NCBI GenBank assembly: GCA_012931725.1
Contig: CM022953.1
Location: forward strand, 58,226,574-58,290,573
From: Litsea cubeba
Taxonomy: Eukaryota; Streptophyta; Magnoliopsida; Laurales; Lauraceae
DNA length: 64,000 nt
Direction: 5' to 3'
Part shown: one piece after another, positions 9,501 to 21,738 of the stretch
Layout of the letters: each line of letters begins with the position of its first letter
Numbering within the stretch: position 1 is the first letter of the stretch
Notes under the pieces: model-generated
Seen by the model: the letters and a program-made list of their open reading frames with translations, nothing else
What the model was told of the DNA's origin: nothing
The model's database searches: none
Translations under genes and position numbers: made by a program

Positions 9501-11213
9501 GGAGGAAGCCGAACTTGGTGCTTGGATGCAGGCGGCACAGAGGCAAGCTTCCGTGGAGTCTACTGGCAAGAGCAGACCATCCAGCGAGGAGTCGAGTGGC
9601 AAACCTGACTCTGACAGCGGGGCAGGTTCCTCTAAGAAGCGAGCCCGCAGGAGTAAGAGGAGGAGGAGTCATCATAGTAGCAAGGGGCAGCATGAGGACT
9701 CTCCTAACTTGGAAGTTCCTCTTACTATCAATGAGGATGTGCCAGTGGATGCTGACGAGCCTCCGGAGAAGAGAAGCCGAGAAGAAGAGACCGTCGGTGA
9801 AGGTATGATTCTTCCTTTTTTTCTCATTCCATTTCTTTTCATGGGATTTTTCCATGTTATGATTTGCTTCTTGTTTCTGCTTTTCTTCTTTTTTTTTTTT
9901 TTAGCAGAGGAAGACTTGGTGATGCCTGAGGTCCCAACCGATGAGGTGGTGATGGATCCTGTTGAGGCACCTGAAGAAGAACCGAGGGACTCTGGAGTAG
10001 ATCCAGAATCTCCAATTGGTACGACTTCTTTTGCTCTTTTTTTTCTGAGTTTGTGACTTGGCTTGCTAACACATTATTTTTTTTTTGTCAGCTGACTTGC
10101 CACAGGATTCCGATGACTTTGAACCATCGATGGACGCAAATGTTGATGATGCTTCCGATGAGTTCATGGAGGAGGAAAGTGTTCCACCAGTCGTCGAAGA
10201 AGGTATTTTGTAGTTATAACTCTGATAATGATTTTCAAACAGGGTCATATTCATACATTTTTGTGTTTCCTTTGCAGGTTTTGAAGTGGCAGAGGGAGGA
10301 TCCGTCGCTTCCAGAGCAAGAGATGCCAGAGGTTGATCCAGAGGTAGAGATTCCTGGGACCAGCTCTGACAATATTGAGGAGATTCCTCGCGCTGAGATT
10401 CCTTCCCGAGCAGGAGCAGCTTCAGCTGGAAAGAGTTCTTTTGTTACTCTTTCAACAGATGATGATATGAGTAGCCGACCAACGGAGTTGGGCGAATCTT
10501 CAGCTGGGCCATCTCTTCTTTTTGCGAAGAAGGTGGTGGTGCGAGTTCTGAGCTCTTGGATTGAGACTCTCTTTTCTGGGCACTTGGAAGTCGGATTTGG
10601 CATGATCCAGCATGTGCAGGAGATTCTCAGTGATGCTGAAGAAACTGGTACGGATGTCACAGGTGCCAGGGCGATCGTTGATTGGATCATTGCACTGGGT
10701 GACAAGTGGTTTGAGACCGTGAATTTGACTGATGACCAGTTCTTCAAGGAGATGTTCCTGGACCCTGCTGATAAGGCTAAGTCTGACCTGGATGAGGCTA
10801 CAGAAAGCAGGAAGCAGGCAGTCCAAAAGAGGAACTTAGAAGAGATAGCCATCATCAGGCTGACACATGACCTCAACATCCTTGACAGGGAGGTCGATGA
10901 GGCCAGGAAACGTCTTGAGCATTTGCAGGCACAAGTCGCTGCCAAGTGGACTGCCATAATAGAGGCTCGCGACAGGGAGAGTGCCCTGATTCACCAGGTT
11001 GCAGATGCCGAACGGGTTCTCAAAAGGAAGTCTGATGAGGATGAACAATGGCAAACTGCTCGAGGTAAGCTTCCTGGTGTGAGAGAAGGGGTACAGCCCA
11101 CTCCAGCATCTCATGGCAGGTTCCTAAAGAAGCGTGCCTTGGAATCCTTGACGGCTGAGGCTAAAAGTTTGCTTGGGGAGCTGAACTCTTGGCTGGACAC
11201 CATTTTTGATTGA
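6526..11213 (+). pseudogene. Opposite-strand five-exon gene of gypsy A, Plant Mobile Domain-like protein (disrupted)
   Basis: Exons: 6526-6535, 7301-9802, 9905-10018, 10092-10202, 10278-11213. All introns are GT/AG with pyrimidine-rich ends, and the reading frame joins across each junction, giving about 1220 codons. The start is chosen because ATGGCTTCAA splices in frame to exon 2. Residues about 225-310 contain LKEAGIFDAVRAF, NGEIGFSLKELSAITGLP and related spacing typical of the Plant Mobile Domain, the domain of MAIN/MAIL proteins that is also captured by transposons. Then come a basic patch (KKRARRSKRRR, nuclear-localisation-like), acidic exons 3 and 4, and a long charged coiled coil in exon 5. 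Two lesions are visible: a TAG at 9106-9108 where gypsy B has CAG, and a +1 shift near 10296-10305. Antisense additional ORFs are known in Tat elements. The function of this one is unknown. Confidence 0.72.
6745..6778. repeat. Perfect inverted repeat plus G-box palindrome inside intron 1
   Basis: Arms GGCCGTACGGA (6745-6755) and TCCGTACGGCC (6760-6770) flank a 4-bp loop. They are followed by the palindrome GGCCACGTGGCC (6767-6778), which contains the G-box core CACGTG. The block is isolated within a long poly-T/pyrimidine intron (about 6550-6970). Gypsy B keeps and enlarges it at 34948-34995. Confidence 0.75.
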
Positions 11214-11244
11214 GCTCCTGTATACAGAAACCATCCTTCTTTCT

Positions 11245-11385
11245 TTTTTTTTGGTACCACTTGTATTTTTTGGTACTTATTTTTTGTAGTGCTTGTGAAC
11301 ACTTTTTTTTGTACCACATGTTTTTTTTGGTACTCTTTTTTTTGTATTTTTTTTTGTAGTGCTTGTGAACACTTTCTTTTTTTTT
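11245..11385. repeat. Short repeats (GGTACCAC / GTAGTGCTTGTGAACAC) after the antisense gene
   Basis: Units rich in T runs contain TTTTTGGTAC, GTACCAC and GTAGTGCTTGTGAACAC. Two are in this copy and three in gypsy B (39455-39645). They follow the stop codon of the antisense gene directly and may include its polyadenylation region, but I cannot identify a specific site. Confidence 0.55.
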
Positions 11386-11589
11386 GTTATCCCTACGCTC
11401 ACTTGAATCTTTTGTGATAAAAGTAATTGCTAAATGGGAGCTCTCTCTGTTTTTTTTGTATCCCTACGCTCACTTGAAGCTTTTTGTGATAAAGTAATTG
11501 CTAAATGGGATGTGATCAAAAGGTTGTCATTTTGTGAAAATCTTTTGTCAAGTGATTGTTTGGCATGAAAACCAGGTTTTTGGTTTGTG

Positions 11590-11890
11590 GCATGGAAGCC
11601 AATTTTGGCATGAGAGCCAGCTTTTTTTTTTTTTGGGCATGATAGCCGAGTTGTTTTTTTTTTAATGGCAGCTATAGCCTTTTTGGTGGCATTGATAGCC
11701 GGTGTTGTTTGGTGGCATTGATACCGGTTTTTTTTTTTTTGAAATCCAAGTTTTTTTGTTTGTGGCATTGATACCGGTTTGTTTTGGTGGCTTGTAGCCG
11801 GTTTTGATGGCAATTTATAGCCGGTTTTTGTGGCATTTATAGCCGGTTTGTGGCAATTTATAGCCCGTTTGTGGCATTTATAGCCTGTTT
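11590..11890. repeat. Tandem array of GGCAT(T)-ATAGCCGG motif, about 12 copies
   Basis: Degenerate units of about 20-30 bp (GTGGCATTGATAGCCGGTTTT and variants) lie between the end of pol and the end of the antisense gene. The motif resembles the short array in the LTR (3302-3358). Tat elements are known for tandem repeats in the region between pol and the 3' LTR. The intervening 11386-11589 is AT-rich with a duplicated CCCTACGCTCACTTGAA segment. Confidence 0.75.
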
Positions 11891-11939
11891 TGATTTCAAA
11901 AATATGCAAGTAATGACTAAAAAGTCGCCCTCCTTGCTG

Positions 11940-12310
11940 AATGTTCTTGCAAGTATCGATGGAAATGTCGCATCCTTGCTCATTCGAAAATTGCGAGTAT
12001 CGATGGAATGTCGCATCCTCGCGGATTTGGGTGCAAGTATCGATGGGAATGTCGCATCCTTGCTTTTTCAAAAATTTTGGTTTTGCGGGTACTGACTTGA
12101 TGTCGTTTCCCCCACGATTTTTGAAATTTGTGGTTTTCTCGAACCTTTGGGTTATTGATATCAACTGAAATGTTGCGTCTCCACAGTTTGGATTTTGCAA
12201 GTATCGACGAAATGTCGCTTACCTGCGATTTTGGAAGTGTCGAACGTGGTTCGCTTGCTTCCGATTTGTGCGAGTATCGGACTAAGCGTCGCTTCCCTCG
12301 CGGGTTTTTT
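11940..12310. repeat. Tandem array around GCAAGTATCGATGGAATGTCGCATCC
   Basis: About seven degenerate units of roughly 50 bp carry AAGTATCGA and GTCGC(A/T)TCC. The same array is in gypsy B, where it is split by the 3.9 kb insertion (40230-40382 and 44324-44640). The following 12311-12680 has AT-rich sequence and no gene. Confidence 0.75.
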
Positions 12311-12680
12311 TTTTTTTTTGAAAAACCAATTTTTTTTTTGTTTAAAAGACACGAGGGTCATAAATTTTGACCTAATAACCATTTTGGCGGTTAAAAGGCA
12401 GAGTGGACTAGGGTGGAAATCCCTGAATCCGGATTTTGTTTCAAACCATGAATTTTGGGTTCAAAGGTTGAAAATTTTGGTCAAGTTAGGGAAGGTTCCT
12501 AAACTTGGATATATATATATTTTTTTGAACAATGAAACGATGAAAGTAAGCATTGTTTAGATTTCTAGAAATTTCAACATTTGATATGAAAATTCTAAAA
12601 AAAGGGTGGGTTTAGCGAGCGTGTACCTGGAAACCGATTTTGGCCATACAGGCATTGCTCTTACCCAGTTGGGTAAGTCT

Positions 12681-15600
12681 TCAAGGGTAGTACCGCTTTA
12701 AGAACTTGCCGTTGATGGGCAGCATACATCTGTCACCTTCCATGTTTAGGAGTGCGTATGCGCCATTGGAGAAAACTTTGTCGATGACGTAGGGTCCCTC
12801 CCATTTCGGCTCAAATTTTCCTTTGGACTTGTGAGCGAAGACCATTGGTCTTTTTACCGCAAGAACCAAGTCATTCTTTTGTAGGCGCGTGCCTGACCTT
12901 TTTATCGAAAGATCCTGCCATACGTGCTTGGTAAAGTTCAATGCTTTGTTGAGCTTCGAGCCGTCTCTCATCGAGATTGTCCAGCTCATGGAGTCGCAAT
13001 TTGACATTGCTTTCTTGAGTCATGTCATTTGCAAGGATACCCTCAAGGAAGGAATTTGTACTTCCAAGGGCACGACAGCTTCGCATCCATAGACCAAGGA
13101 GAATGGTGTGCTATGGGTTGGTCCTCGAACGGTGGTTCGATAGGCCCACAAAGCTTCAGACATTTTGTCGCTCCAGTCTCTTTTGTGATTAGAGACCATT
13201 TTTTTGAGGATTTTGCAGAGTGTCTTGTTGAAAGCTTCTGCTAACCCGTTTGCTGCCGGATTGTATGGAGTCGAAGGACAGCTTTGAATTTTGTATTTGT
13301 CGCAGAACCTGTAGAATCGATGATCCCGGAACTGTGGTCCGTTATCATGGACGAATCTTTTGGGTATGCCGAAACGACAAATGATGTTGGTGTGCAGGAA
13401 CTGAAGGACTGATGAGGTCTTCATTTCGTTAAACGCAAATGCTTCTGACCACTTGGAGAAATAATCCGTAGCGGCGAAGATGAAGCGATGACCTTTGTTT
13501 GAAGGGGGAGAAATAGGACCTATGATGTCCATACCCCAGGCTTCGAAAGGCCATGAGATCGCTGTAGGATGCAGCCGTTCTGGAGGCATGTGAATGTAAT
13601 CTCCATGAACTTGGCATTGTTGGCAGCGCTTGGCAAATTGCATTGCGTCAGCTACCATGGTAGGCCAGTAATATCCTAACCTTTTTATCTGATCATAGAG
13701 CTTAGGTCCAGCCTGATGAGCTCCACAAAGACCAGCATGAACTTCTTTGAGTGTTTCTTCAGCCTCTTGTTGTGACAAGCAGCGTAGAAGTACTCCGTTG
13801 AAGGATTTCCTGTAAAGGATTTTTGAAGGAATATCCAAATGGAAGCTTGGGGGTTCGCCTTTGGATGCTTACCCGTTCTTTTGGATCTTCAGGTAGGATT
13901 CCGAACATAATGTAATCAATGAACGGATCCCTCCAGTCGCCAATTGAAGGATTGAAATCCGACTTCCGACCACTTGGTGGCATTCAGCAACTGCTTGGTG
14001 TGTGTTAAGAGGAGGAAGGATTCTTCTTTCGCACACTGTGACTTGCATGTTTTCCCCTTCCTGGATTGCCATGGATGCGGCAAGTCCGGCTAGGGCATCT
14101 GCACGTATGTTTTCACCTCTACGAATGTGGGTGATGTGACAGATGTCAAACTTTTGCAGAAGTGATTGTGCCTTGTTGTAGTAGGGCAGCAATCTGGCTT
14201 CCTGACTTCAAATTCTCTGATTCATCTGGTTGACGATCAGTTGAGAGTCTCCAAAGACTTCCAGCATAGTGATACCGGATTCGATGGCGAGTTCCAATCC
14301 TAAGATCAGAGCTTGATATTCAGCTGCATTGTTTGTGCATGGTTCCAGTAGCGAGAAAGCGTGTGGAATCATGTATTTGTCGGGGCTAATGAAGAGGATG
14401 CCAACTCCCGAGATCAGCTGTCTTTTTTCATTTGTCTTGGTTGCACCATCAAAGTACATGTCCCAGGAGACACTTTGTGAGAAAGTCTCCACATTGTAGA
14501 CTGGTTCGTCTGGGAGATCATCTCTGAGTGGAGAATCTTTAGGCTATGGATGCTCGCGAGGAAGTCTGCTAGAGCTTGCCCCTTTGATTGCTTTTTGTGG
14601 TACATACCTAATATCAAATTGTGACAGAATGATGGACCATTTTGCCAGTCGAGCATTGAGAGAAACTGCCTTTGTGACAAGGACCTTCAAGAGGTTGACC
14701 CTTGAGACCAGGTAGACTGTGTTGGAAAGCAAGTAGTGACGCAACTTTTGTACGGCGAACATCACTGCAAGACATTCTTTTTCAACTGGAGAGTAGCGAT
14801 GCTCTGCACCTACTAGCATGCGGCTGAGGTAATATAGAGCAGCTTCTTTTCTTGATCATTTTCTTGCGCAAGCAGAGGCTCCCAGAGAGTGATCAAGGGC
14901 TCTTGTGTACAAGATGAATGGTTTTCCAGTGGTAGGAGCAGCTAACACTGGAGGTTTTGTCAGGTATGACTTGATGTCTTGGAAAGCAGCTTCACAGTCA
15001 GCATCCCAGACAAAGTTTACACCTTTTTTCATCAACCGGGAGAATGGACGGCATTTCCCCGAAAGATTGGAGATGAACCGTCTGATGTAGGCCAATCTCC
15101 CTTGAAGCTCTTTGAGTTCTCTCAAGGTTCTTGGAGAGGGCATTTCTAGAATGGCTTTGACTTTTATGGGGTCAAGCTCTATTCCAGCTTTCCGAACTAA
15201 GAATCCGAGGAACTTACCCGACGAGACGCCGAAGAAGCATTTCAATGGATTCATTCGCAGTTTGTGTTTGCGAAGCCGGAGGAAGACTTCTCGAAGGTTT
15301 CGAGATGATCTTCTTTTCTTTTGCTTTGACGGCGAGGTCATCAACGTAACATTCAACCGTCTTGTGCTGCATATCTTGGAATATTTTCATCATAGCCCTC
15401 TGATATGTGGCACCAGCATTCTTCAGACCAAATGGCATGACAGTGTAACAATACACGCCAAATGGGGGGTTCGAAAGGATGTATATTTTCATCCTCAGGA
15501 TGCCATCTTTATCTGATTGTAGCCAGAGAAACCATCCATGAATGTCATTCGCTCGAATCCACAGGTATTATCAATCATTACCCTCTGGTATGGGGAGTGG

Positions 15601-18600
15601 AAATTCATCTTTTGGGCATGCGCCATTCAGGTCTCTATAGTCAATACAGACCCCTGATCTGCCCATTTTTCTTTGTCACGGGGACAATGTTTGGCCAACC
15701 ATTCAGGATGTTGTTCCTCACGGATGAAGCCGACGCTTTTGATTTTTTGAACTTCTTGTTCAATTTTATCCATCACATCTGGACGGAAATCTTCTTTGGC
15801 CTTGCTTGACAGGCTTGATGTCTTCTTGAAGATTGAGTTCGTGAACTGCTATTTTGGGGTCTAAGCCTGGCATTTCAGCGTAAGACCATGCAAAGCAATC
15901 AACGAACTCACGAAGAAAAAGCGATATACTCGGGTAACTCATCATCCTTTATAATTCTTGCTTATGAATACAGGACGTGGGTTATCTGGTGTTCCCAAGT
16001 CTATCTTTTGAACAGGATCTTCTGTTGGAAGGTTCGAACGTGGTTCCTCCACAATATTTTCGGAGGCTTCCAGCTCAACGAAACCTTCTGGGGTTTCAAG
16101 GGCATTTCCAGACCAAGGTTTTGTTCCTTTCCACGGGTTCTTCTTGATCGGTAATTTTTCCAAGGCTTGCTATGAGATGATCCCAATCGCCTGTTGAAAC
16201 CGAGTCGAAGTAGGCTACTTCTTTTGGAGATGAGGGTTCTTCTGGGTCAGAAGTCCACACGTCTGTGCCATCGGACAACTCCTCTTCATTTTCGGAGAAA
16301 TCGTGCCAATTGGATGAGCTTCCTGGATCTTTGTCAGGTGACTCATCAAAGAGATATCCAGGGAGATAGATGTCTTCATGGACTTGAGATGTTGAGGCTT
16401 GGTCAGTATATTGACTTTTAAGCCTTTGTGTCAACTGTCTCAAGGGAGTGTCAGGATCATACCTTAACCCGTGTGAAGACTTTTCTACATAGCCGTAGAG
16501 TCTCCAATCTTCCAGCTGGCTTTTGGTCAAGACGGGCCCCAATGGCGTGAGAATACCGCGTCCTTCTCCCAAACCGACTGGGTTTTGAGCGTCATAGCCC
16601 ATTTCTTCATAATAGCTTGTGCCACAGAACTGTATAAGATAGTTGAGGCGTAACCTTTATTTTGGAAAGGTTCAAGCACGGAGTTTGATGAAGAAGCATC
16701 CGATCTATGGAAGAAGATCGGCTTTTCCTTTGCCGAAGTTGCTGGAACAACGAAGGAAGCTGACGTAGGATCTTCTATGTCAGAAGTTGTCTCCATTGGA
16801 GTAAGAGCAGGCTGAACTTGCTGAGTGTCAGCTTGGCTTGACGATGTGTCGTCTTCTGGCTCTGAATCCAAGTCCGTGTCTTGCATGATAGACACGAAAG
16901 AGACAACAAACTTGCCCCCAGGCTTTTGTTTTGCCTTCTTCACTTTAGTTGTGATGACCAAAGGATTTGAAGATTTGAGGGAGGAGTGATGAAAGGGAGT
17001 TGCATGCTCTCTTCAGATTTACCGGATGGTTTGTTTTCTCTTCCGGTGATTGTTGAGGAGCTTTGCCTTTATCTTTCTGGAGATTTTCGGCAAAGGATGC
17101 TGTATGCTTCTCCTCTTCTTCTTTTTTCACCTTCATACATCTGTTGAGTCTGCGAAGTGGATTTCTTTACCTTTGAAGGGTTTTCTATCCGCAAAGACTC
17201 GATGTATCATGCCGTCGTCGCCAACAAACTTGATGCATTGATGTAGAGTTGAAGGGACAACACCATTCTCATGGATCCAAGGGCGTCCGAGAAGGATGTT
17301 GTAGCATGAAGGGGTCTTTATTCGCATACACTGTGACCTCAGAGATAAGATCACCTATCTGCAATTTGAACCTGATTTTGCCGATAGGCCTTTGAGTACT
17401 CCCATCGTATCCAAAGATAGATACAGATGTGTGGCTTAGTTTGCTAGGTGGGATGCCCAACTCTTCAAGAGCCGATGTGGAGATGAGGTTGAGTGCAGAA
17501 CCTGGGTCGATCTGAACTCTATGCATAGGCATTTCCTTGATATACCCTGTAAAGTACAGGGGGCGGTTATGCCTGGTTTCGCCAAGTAGGAGGTCATCCT
17601 TTGTGAAGGCGATGGTTGCACTGGCTTCTTTTTTAACCGAGAGGCATTCAATGCATGATCCCTCAGTTTTCTTCTTTTCTCCTTTGAGGAGGCTTCTGAG
17701 TTTTTGACCCGGTAATCCATTTCAATTTGGAGGACTTGCGGGGCATGTTTGTCGACATCCTCATTCAGCTTTTGTAATTCCGAAATGAGATTATCACGAG
17801 TGTGCGGAGACATTCGCAACAAATCTAGGATGTGCAGACGTGCAGGTATGTGCTCGAAGTGTTCAATCAAGTCATACTTGAAAGCCTCCTTAGGGCCTGC
17901 ATGTTCATCATTGTTGCCACTAGGGGCGCTTACAACATCTTTTCCCGAAGGATTTACATACGTAAAGGAAGATGGTTGTAATTTTTGTGGTAGTCCCCGG
18001 CCAGAGCGGGTGCCTCTACCAACTTCGAGAGCTTCTTGAGAAGGGTCTTCATTGGAAGATTGTCTTCAGGATCAAGAGGCTGTCGTTTTTCATTTGCTGA
18101 GGATGTATCAGCAGCAGAGTTACCATCCTCAGTGATTGTGTTGCATGGAGCATTTTCCGGGAACAAGTCCTGAACAGCATCCAGCAATCTTTCTTCTTCG
18201 TTGACTAATTCATCGTCCCAAGCATCAATGGCTGGGAATTCTTCAGTCAGGAAGGGTGTGAACTTTGAAGTCACAGTCTCAGGAGAAGAAACCTGAGAGG
18301 GTGTCATCTCAGTGAAAGTCACGTGAGACGAGGTGGCTCCAGAAGATATATTGCTAGGCGTCGCCGGAGTGTAAGTGCTCTCATCAGACGATGCTTCGGA
18401 AGAGCTATAATCCCGAATTATCACATTACAGGAAGCTCTGACAGGAGACGTTGCCTGATCGGAGTCAGACCCATCCTCGGATGTAAGAGGATCGTCTATC
18501 CAGCAATTTTCTCCATTTTCAGGAGTTAAGGGAGGATGTACCTGATGGTCTTCAGGGACTTCAGGCTCTGGATTGCGAGGAGGCTCGTTGACGCGTTCTT

Positions 18601-18719
18601 GCTCTTGTTCTAGAGCGAGTCGCTGCAAGATCCTTGCATATTCTTCAAGATCAGGTATGGGAGCCGGATCTTCTTCCTCATCATCTCTTTGTGGCTCAAC
18701 AGTGTTGATTTCCACTTAG
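12681..18719 (-). pseudogene. pol: Gypsy A pol: protease, RT, dual RNase H, integrase (many frameshifts)
   Basis: In element order: an acidic linker (to about 18000); aspartic protease with IDPGSALNLIS (about 17482-17522); a G-patch-like GLGEGRGILTPLG stretch (about 16570); reverse transcriptase (about 15830-14950) with YVDDLAVK near 15340; Ty3-type RNase H (about 14900-14550); a second RNase H of archaeal type with YFDGATK and EYQALILGLELA (about 14490-14090); and integrase with an HHCC-like region (CQQCQVHGD) and the catalytic core (MDIIGPI, VHDNGPQF, NPAANGLAEAFNK). It ends KRYYP with a TGA at 12683-12681. Compared with gypsy B there are numerous single-base indels, several in homopolymers, so no long frame survives. 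The dual RNase H is diagnostic of the Tat lineage. Confidence 0.88.
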
Positions 18720-21700
18720 TAATGAGAGGTGCTGGGTCAGCAGCATTTTCTTGTACAGCCTCTTGGTCTTCTTCATCATCAGACCAGGATCCTTGTGGCT
18801 GTAGGGGGTTATACCAGATTACTGGCATAAGATGAGACTCGGGAACCCATTCTTCATCGGAGAGATATTCTCCTGTTTCAAGGGACTCCTCCCACTCATC
18901 TGTGTAGTTGGATTCGAATCCATCATCGGTGTCGCTGGATTCGTATCCATCAATGGAGAATCCAACTACTGAATTGCAAGAGTATGATGCCTCCTGCATG
19001 GCTTCTTTAAATTGAGGTGGCATGAAATCACTGAGAGTGAATTTCCTTACCCCCTTTGAAGTCTCTGGAAGGGATGTTTTTGTTACATCCAGTGAAGCGG
19101 TAGAGGAAGCCTCTGCCTTTTCTTTGACCTCTAGTTTTGGCTGGGTCTTCTCTTGCCGTTTGAGCTTGAGGAGATGTTTCCTAGCCTGCCTTCGCTGTTG
19201 AGCTGTAGGCTTTATTTTCACGACCTCCCAATTTTCATCTTCCAGGAGATCGGGATGTACCCATATCGGTTGTCCGTCTGGTGTCGGGTAAGGAACCAGT
19301 TCCTCGGACGCTTCGATTGAGTTTATCACCTTGAAGGAAGTAGTGATCTTCTTCTTCGGTGATCTTGATGTTTGTCCACATGTCACCATGTTGACGGAGG
19401 CAGACCCATAGTTTTTGTCAAAGGTGATGACTCCGTTTTTCCACATCTCATTTATTTTCTCTCTCACAACGAAGCATTGATTGAGAGGATGCGAGATCAT
19501 TTGGTGGTATGGACAGTACCGAGGATCGTTGGTTTTGCCAACATCACCCGGTCTTTTTGGTTCAGGCAAGGTGAACTTGCCGTTTGCCACAAGAGCCCCG
19601 AAGATTTCATCAACATCTTCATCAAACGGGTATTTCTTCTCTACTCGTTCTTTGAAGGCATCAGAGAGTTCAGGTCTCTTACCAGCAGCTTTGTTTTTAG
19701 CTTTCTTTGGTGGCTGAGGAGCTGACTTGGTCTGCACATTGAGGACCTCTTTCTTCTTTGGTTTAGAGGTTGCAATGGCGGTTGGCTCTTTTCTTGATGA
19801 TTTCTGACTGTTGAGGTCTTTAATCACCGTTTCAGCTTCCATGGAAGCTTCTAGGAGTTCTCCCAGGTTTTTTGATTTGTTGCCGATGATCATGGAGCGG
19901 ATTCTGGCTCTCATGTTGTTTCGGCAGATGTCGACTAGCGACGCCTGTGGCAATACATCAGAGCATTTGTATGCCATTGCTTTCCACTTGTGAATGAAGT
20001 CATATGTTGATTCATTCTCCCCCTGTTTTAGGCTGCACAACTGAGCCATAGTAGCGGGGTGATCCTCACCTTTGAAGTGAGTCAGGAAGCGTGTCTCTAG
20101 CATGGCCCAATTTTGGATTGAGTCCTCCGGCAGAGTGGAGTACCAATCGAAGGCCGTACCTTTTAGGGTACTTGCAAAGAGGCGGATCTTGAGTGCATCT
20201 TGATCCGCGATAGCTCCCGTCAGGATCTTGAAGTGGATGACGTGCTGTCTGGCTGATCCTTTCCCCGTATATGTTTGGAGAGTAGGATGCTTGAATTTGG
20301 TGGGGAACGGGACCGAGTCCATCCATAAGGGATATGGTGGCTTGATCCCATGCTCTTTGAGTATATCCTCTTCTTTTGCTTTGGCGAGGATACCGTCTAC
20401 GTCCTTTTTGGTAGGGGCGCGTGACTCATTTTCTTCTCTATTTACCTCGTCGTCTTGATGATTCGGAGGAGGTTCATTGTTCGCCTGATTTTGGAAGGCG
20501 AGGAGAAGGTTTTCCATCAGAGTTTCAATCCTCTGCTGGCCCTGTTCCAACTGCTGGATGCAGGTGATCGCATCTTCTGGAGGTGGATTGCGGGGTGGTG
20601 GCTCAGAATTTGTAGCCAAGACATTCATCCTTCGTGATTCGAACGAAGAAACTGTCCTGGTGACTGAGCTGGGGCTCATTCTTTTTGAAGAGGAGCTTGA
20701 GGAAGGATCACTCTGCTGTCCTTTGCTTGAAGGAGCAGGGGATTCTTCTGAATGTCTTCTTGTCCTTGAGACGCTGCGGGTCATTGGACGTCGGACATGG
20801 ATTTTTGTTGCTGATTTTTGGCGCCTTCTAGTTTTTCCAACCATATGGACGGCAGCAACTTGGTTGGGTCTTTCTTTTTCGACCCATTTGGGAGAGACTT
20901 GAAGTGTGGGAGGCTGGGTCCTTTGCTTCTGTAGTCTCTTTTGCCGGTATAAACGCGCGGCGGCGTATACGGCGAGCAATTTGAGCTTCGGTCAGCTCTG
21001 ACTGGGCTTTGATGATGAAGGATGTGCTCCCTCGGGCGCAGCAGCCGAGCCTGTCTTCTCTGTAGCTGGGCAAGGACAGGATGCGAACCCTATCCTTCGC
21101 CAGTTGCAGCGAAGCTTTGAATTTTTGAAGTTCGGCCCCTGTAGAGATGAATGGTCGAACTGCAGATTTGTAGGCCTTAGCAGGTGCTTGTGGAGGCCTT
21201 GTGATGCATGACTTGATTTTGGGCTTCTAGGAACAAGCCGGCTCATGCTGGGTTGACTTGGAAGTCAAGTTTGAGATGGGTCTCTCCTCTTTCATGTAAG
21301 CAAGAGGATAGAACTGGTTCTCTTTGAGTGGGGCCAGGAATGCTGGCTTAGTGGATGTATGGGACCTTCTCTGTTTTGGTGAAGGTTTTGGGGACCAAGT
21401 CTTGGAGTAGACTTGGTTGTTTGCAGGTTGAGGCTTCGTGGGGCTGCCACGGGCTTCAGGCCTTCTGGTGCTCGCCTTTGGTGTCACGTAGTGACACGTT
21501 GAGAGGCGAGTTTCTGCTTCTTGGAGGGAGCAGTTTGTTCCTCAGGAAGTGGGAATGGTCCCAGCGTCCCAAAGACGATAGTCCGGGGAGTCGAGGTCGA
21601 CCCGGAGTTCAGAGAGTTGCCGAGAGAGTTGACACTTCGGCAGCTGATGGGGCGCTTGTAGGTGCGCGTGGTTTGCTTGTGTTGAAGCATGAGTTGGTGC

Positions 21701-21738
21701 TTGTTTTCGTCGAAAGTAATGGTTAGTGAAGTTGCCAT
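18720..21738 (-). pseudogene. gag: Gypsy A gag with long N-terminal extension (disrupted)
   Basis: The start is placed at the ATG at 21738 (MATSLTITFDENKHQ), conserved in gypsy B. About 350-400 Ser/Pro/Lys-rich residues without a known domain precede the capsid-type Retrotrans_gag region (KIRLFASTLKGTAFDWY near 20190-20140, FLTHFKGEDHPATMAQL after it). A CPYHQMISHPLNQC stretch (about 19500) is the variant Cys/His motif seen in Tat-type gag, and an acidic tail leads into pol. Lesions against gypsy B: loss of one base near 21488, a TAG near 21229, and one extra base near 20950. From 20979 to 18610 a single 789-codon frame remains open. Confidence 0.85.

Noticed and set aside
11590..12310. Regular short repeats resembling a CRISPR array
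   Set aside because: Plant retrotransposon context, degenerate repeats, no unique equal-length spacers and no cas genes. They are tandem repeats of the element.
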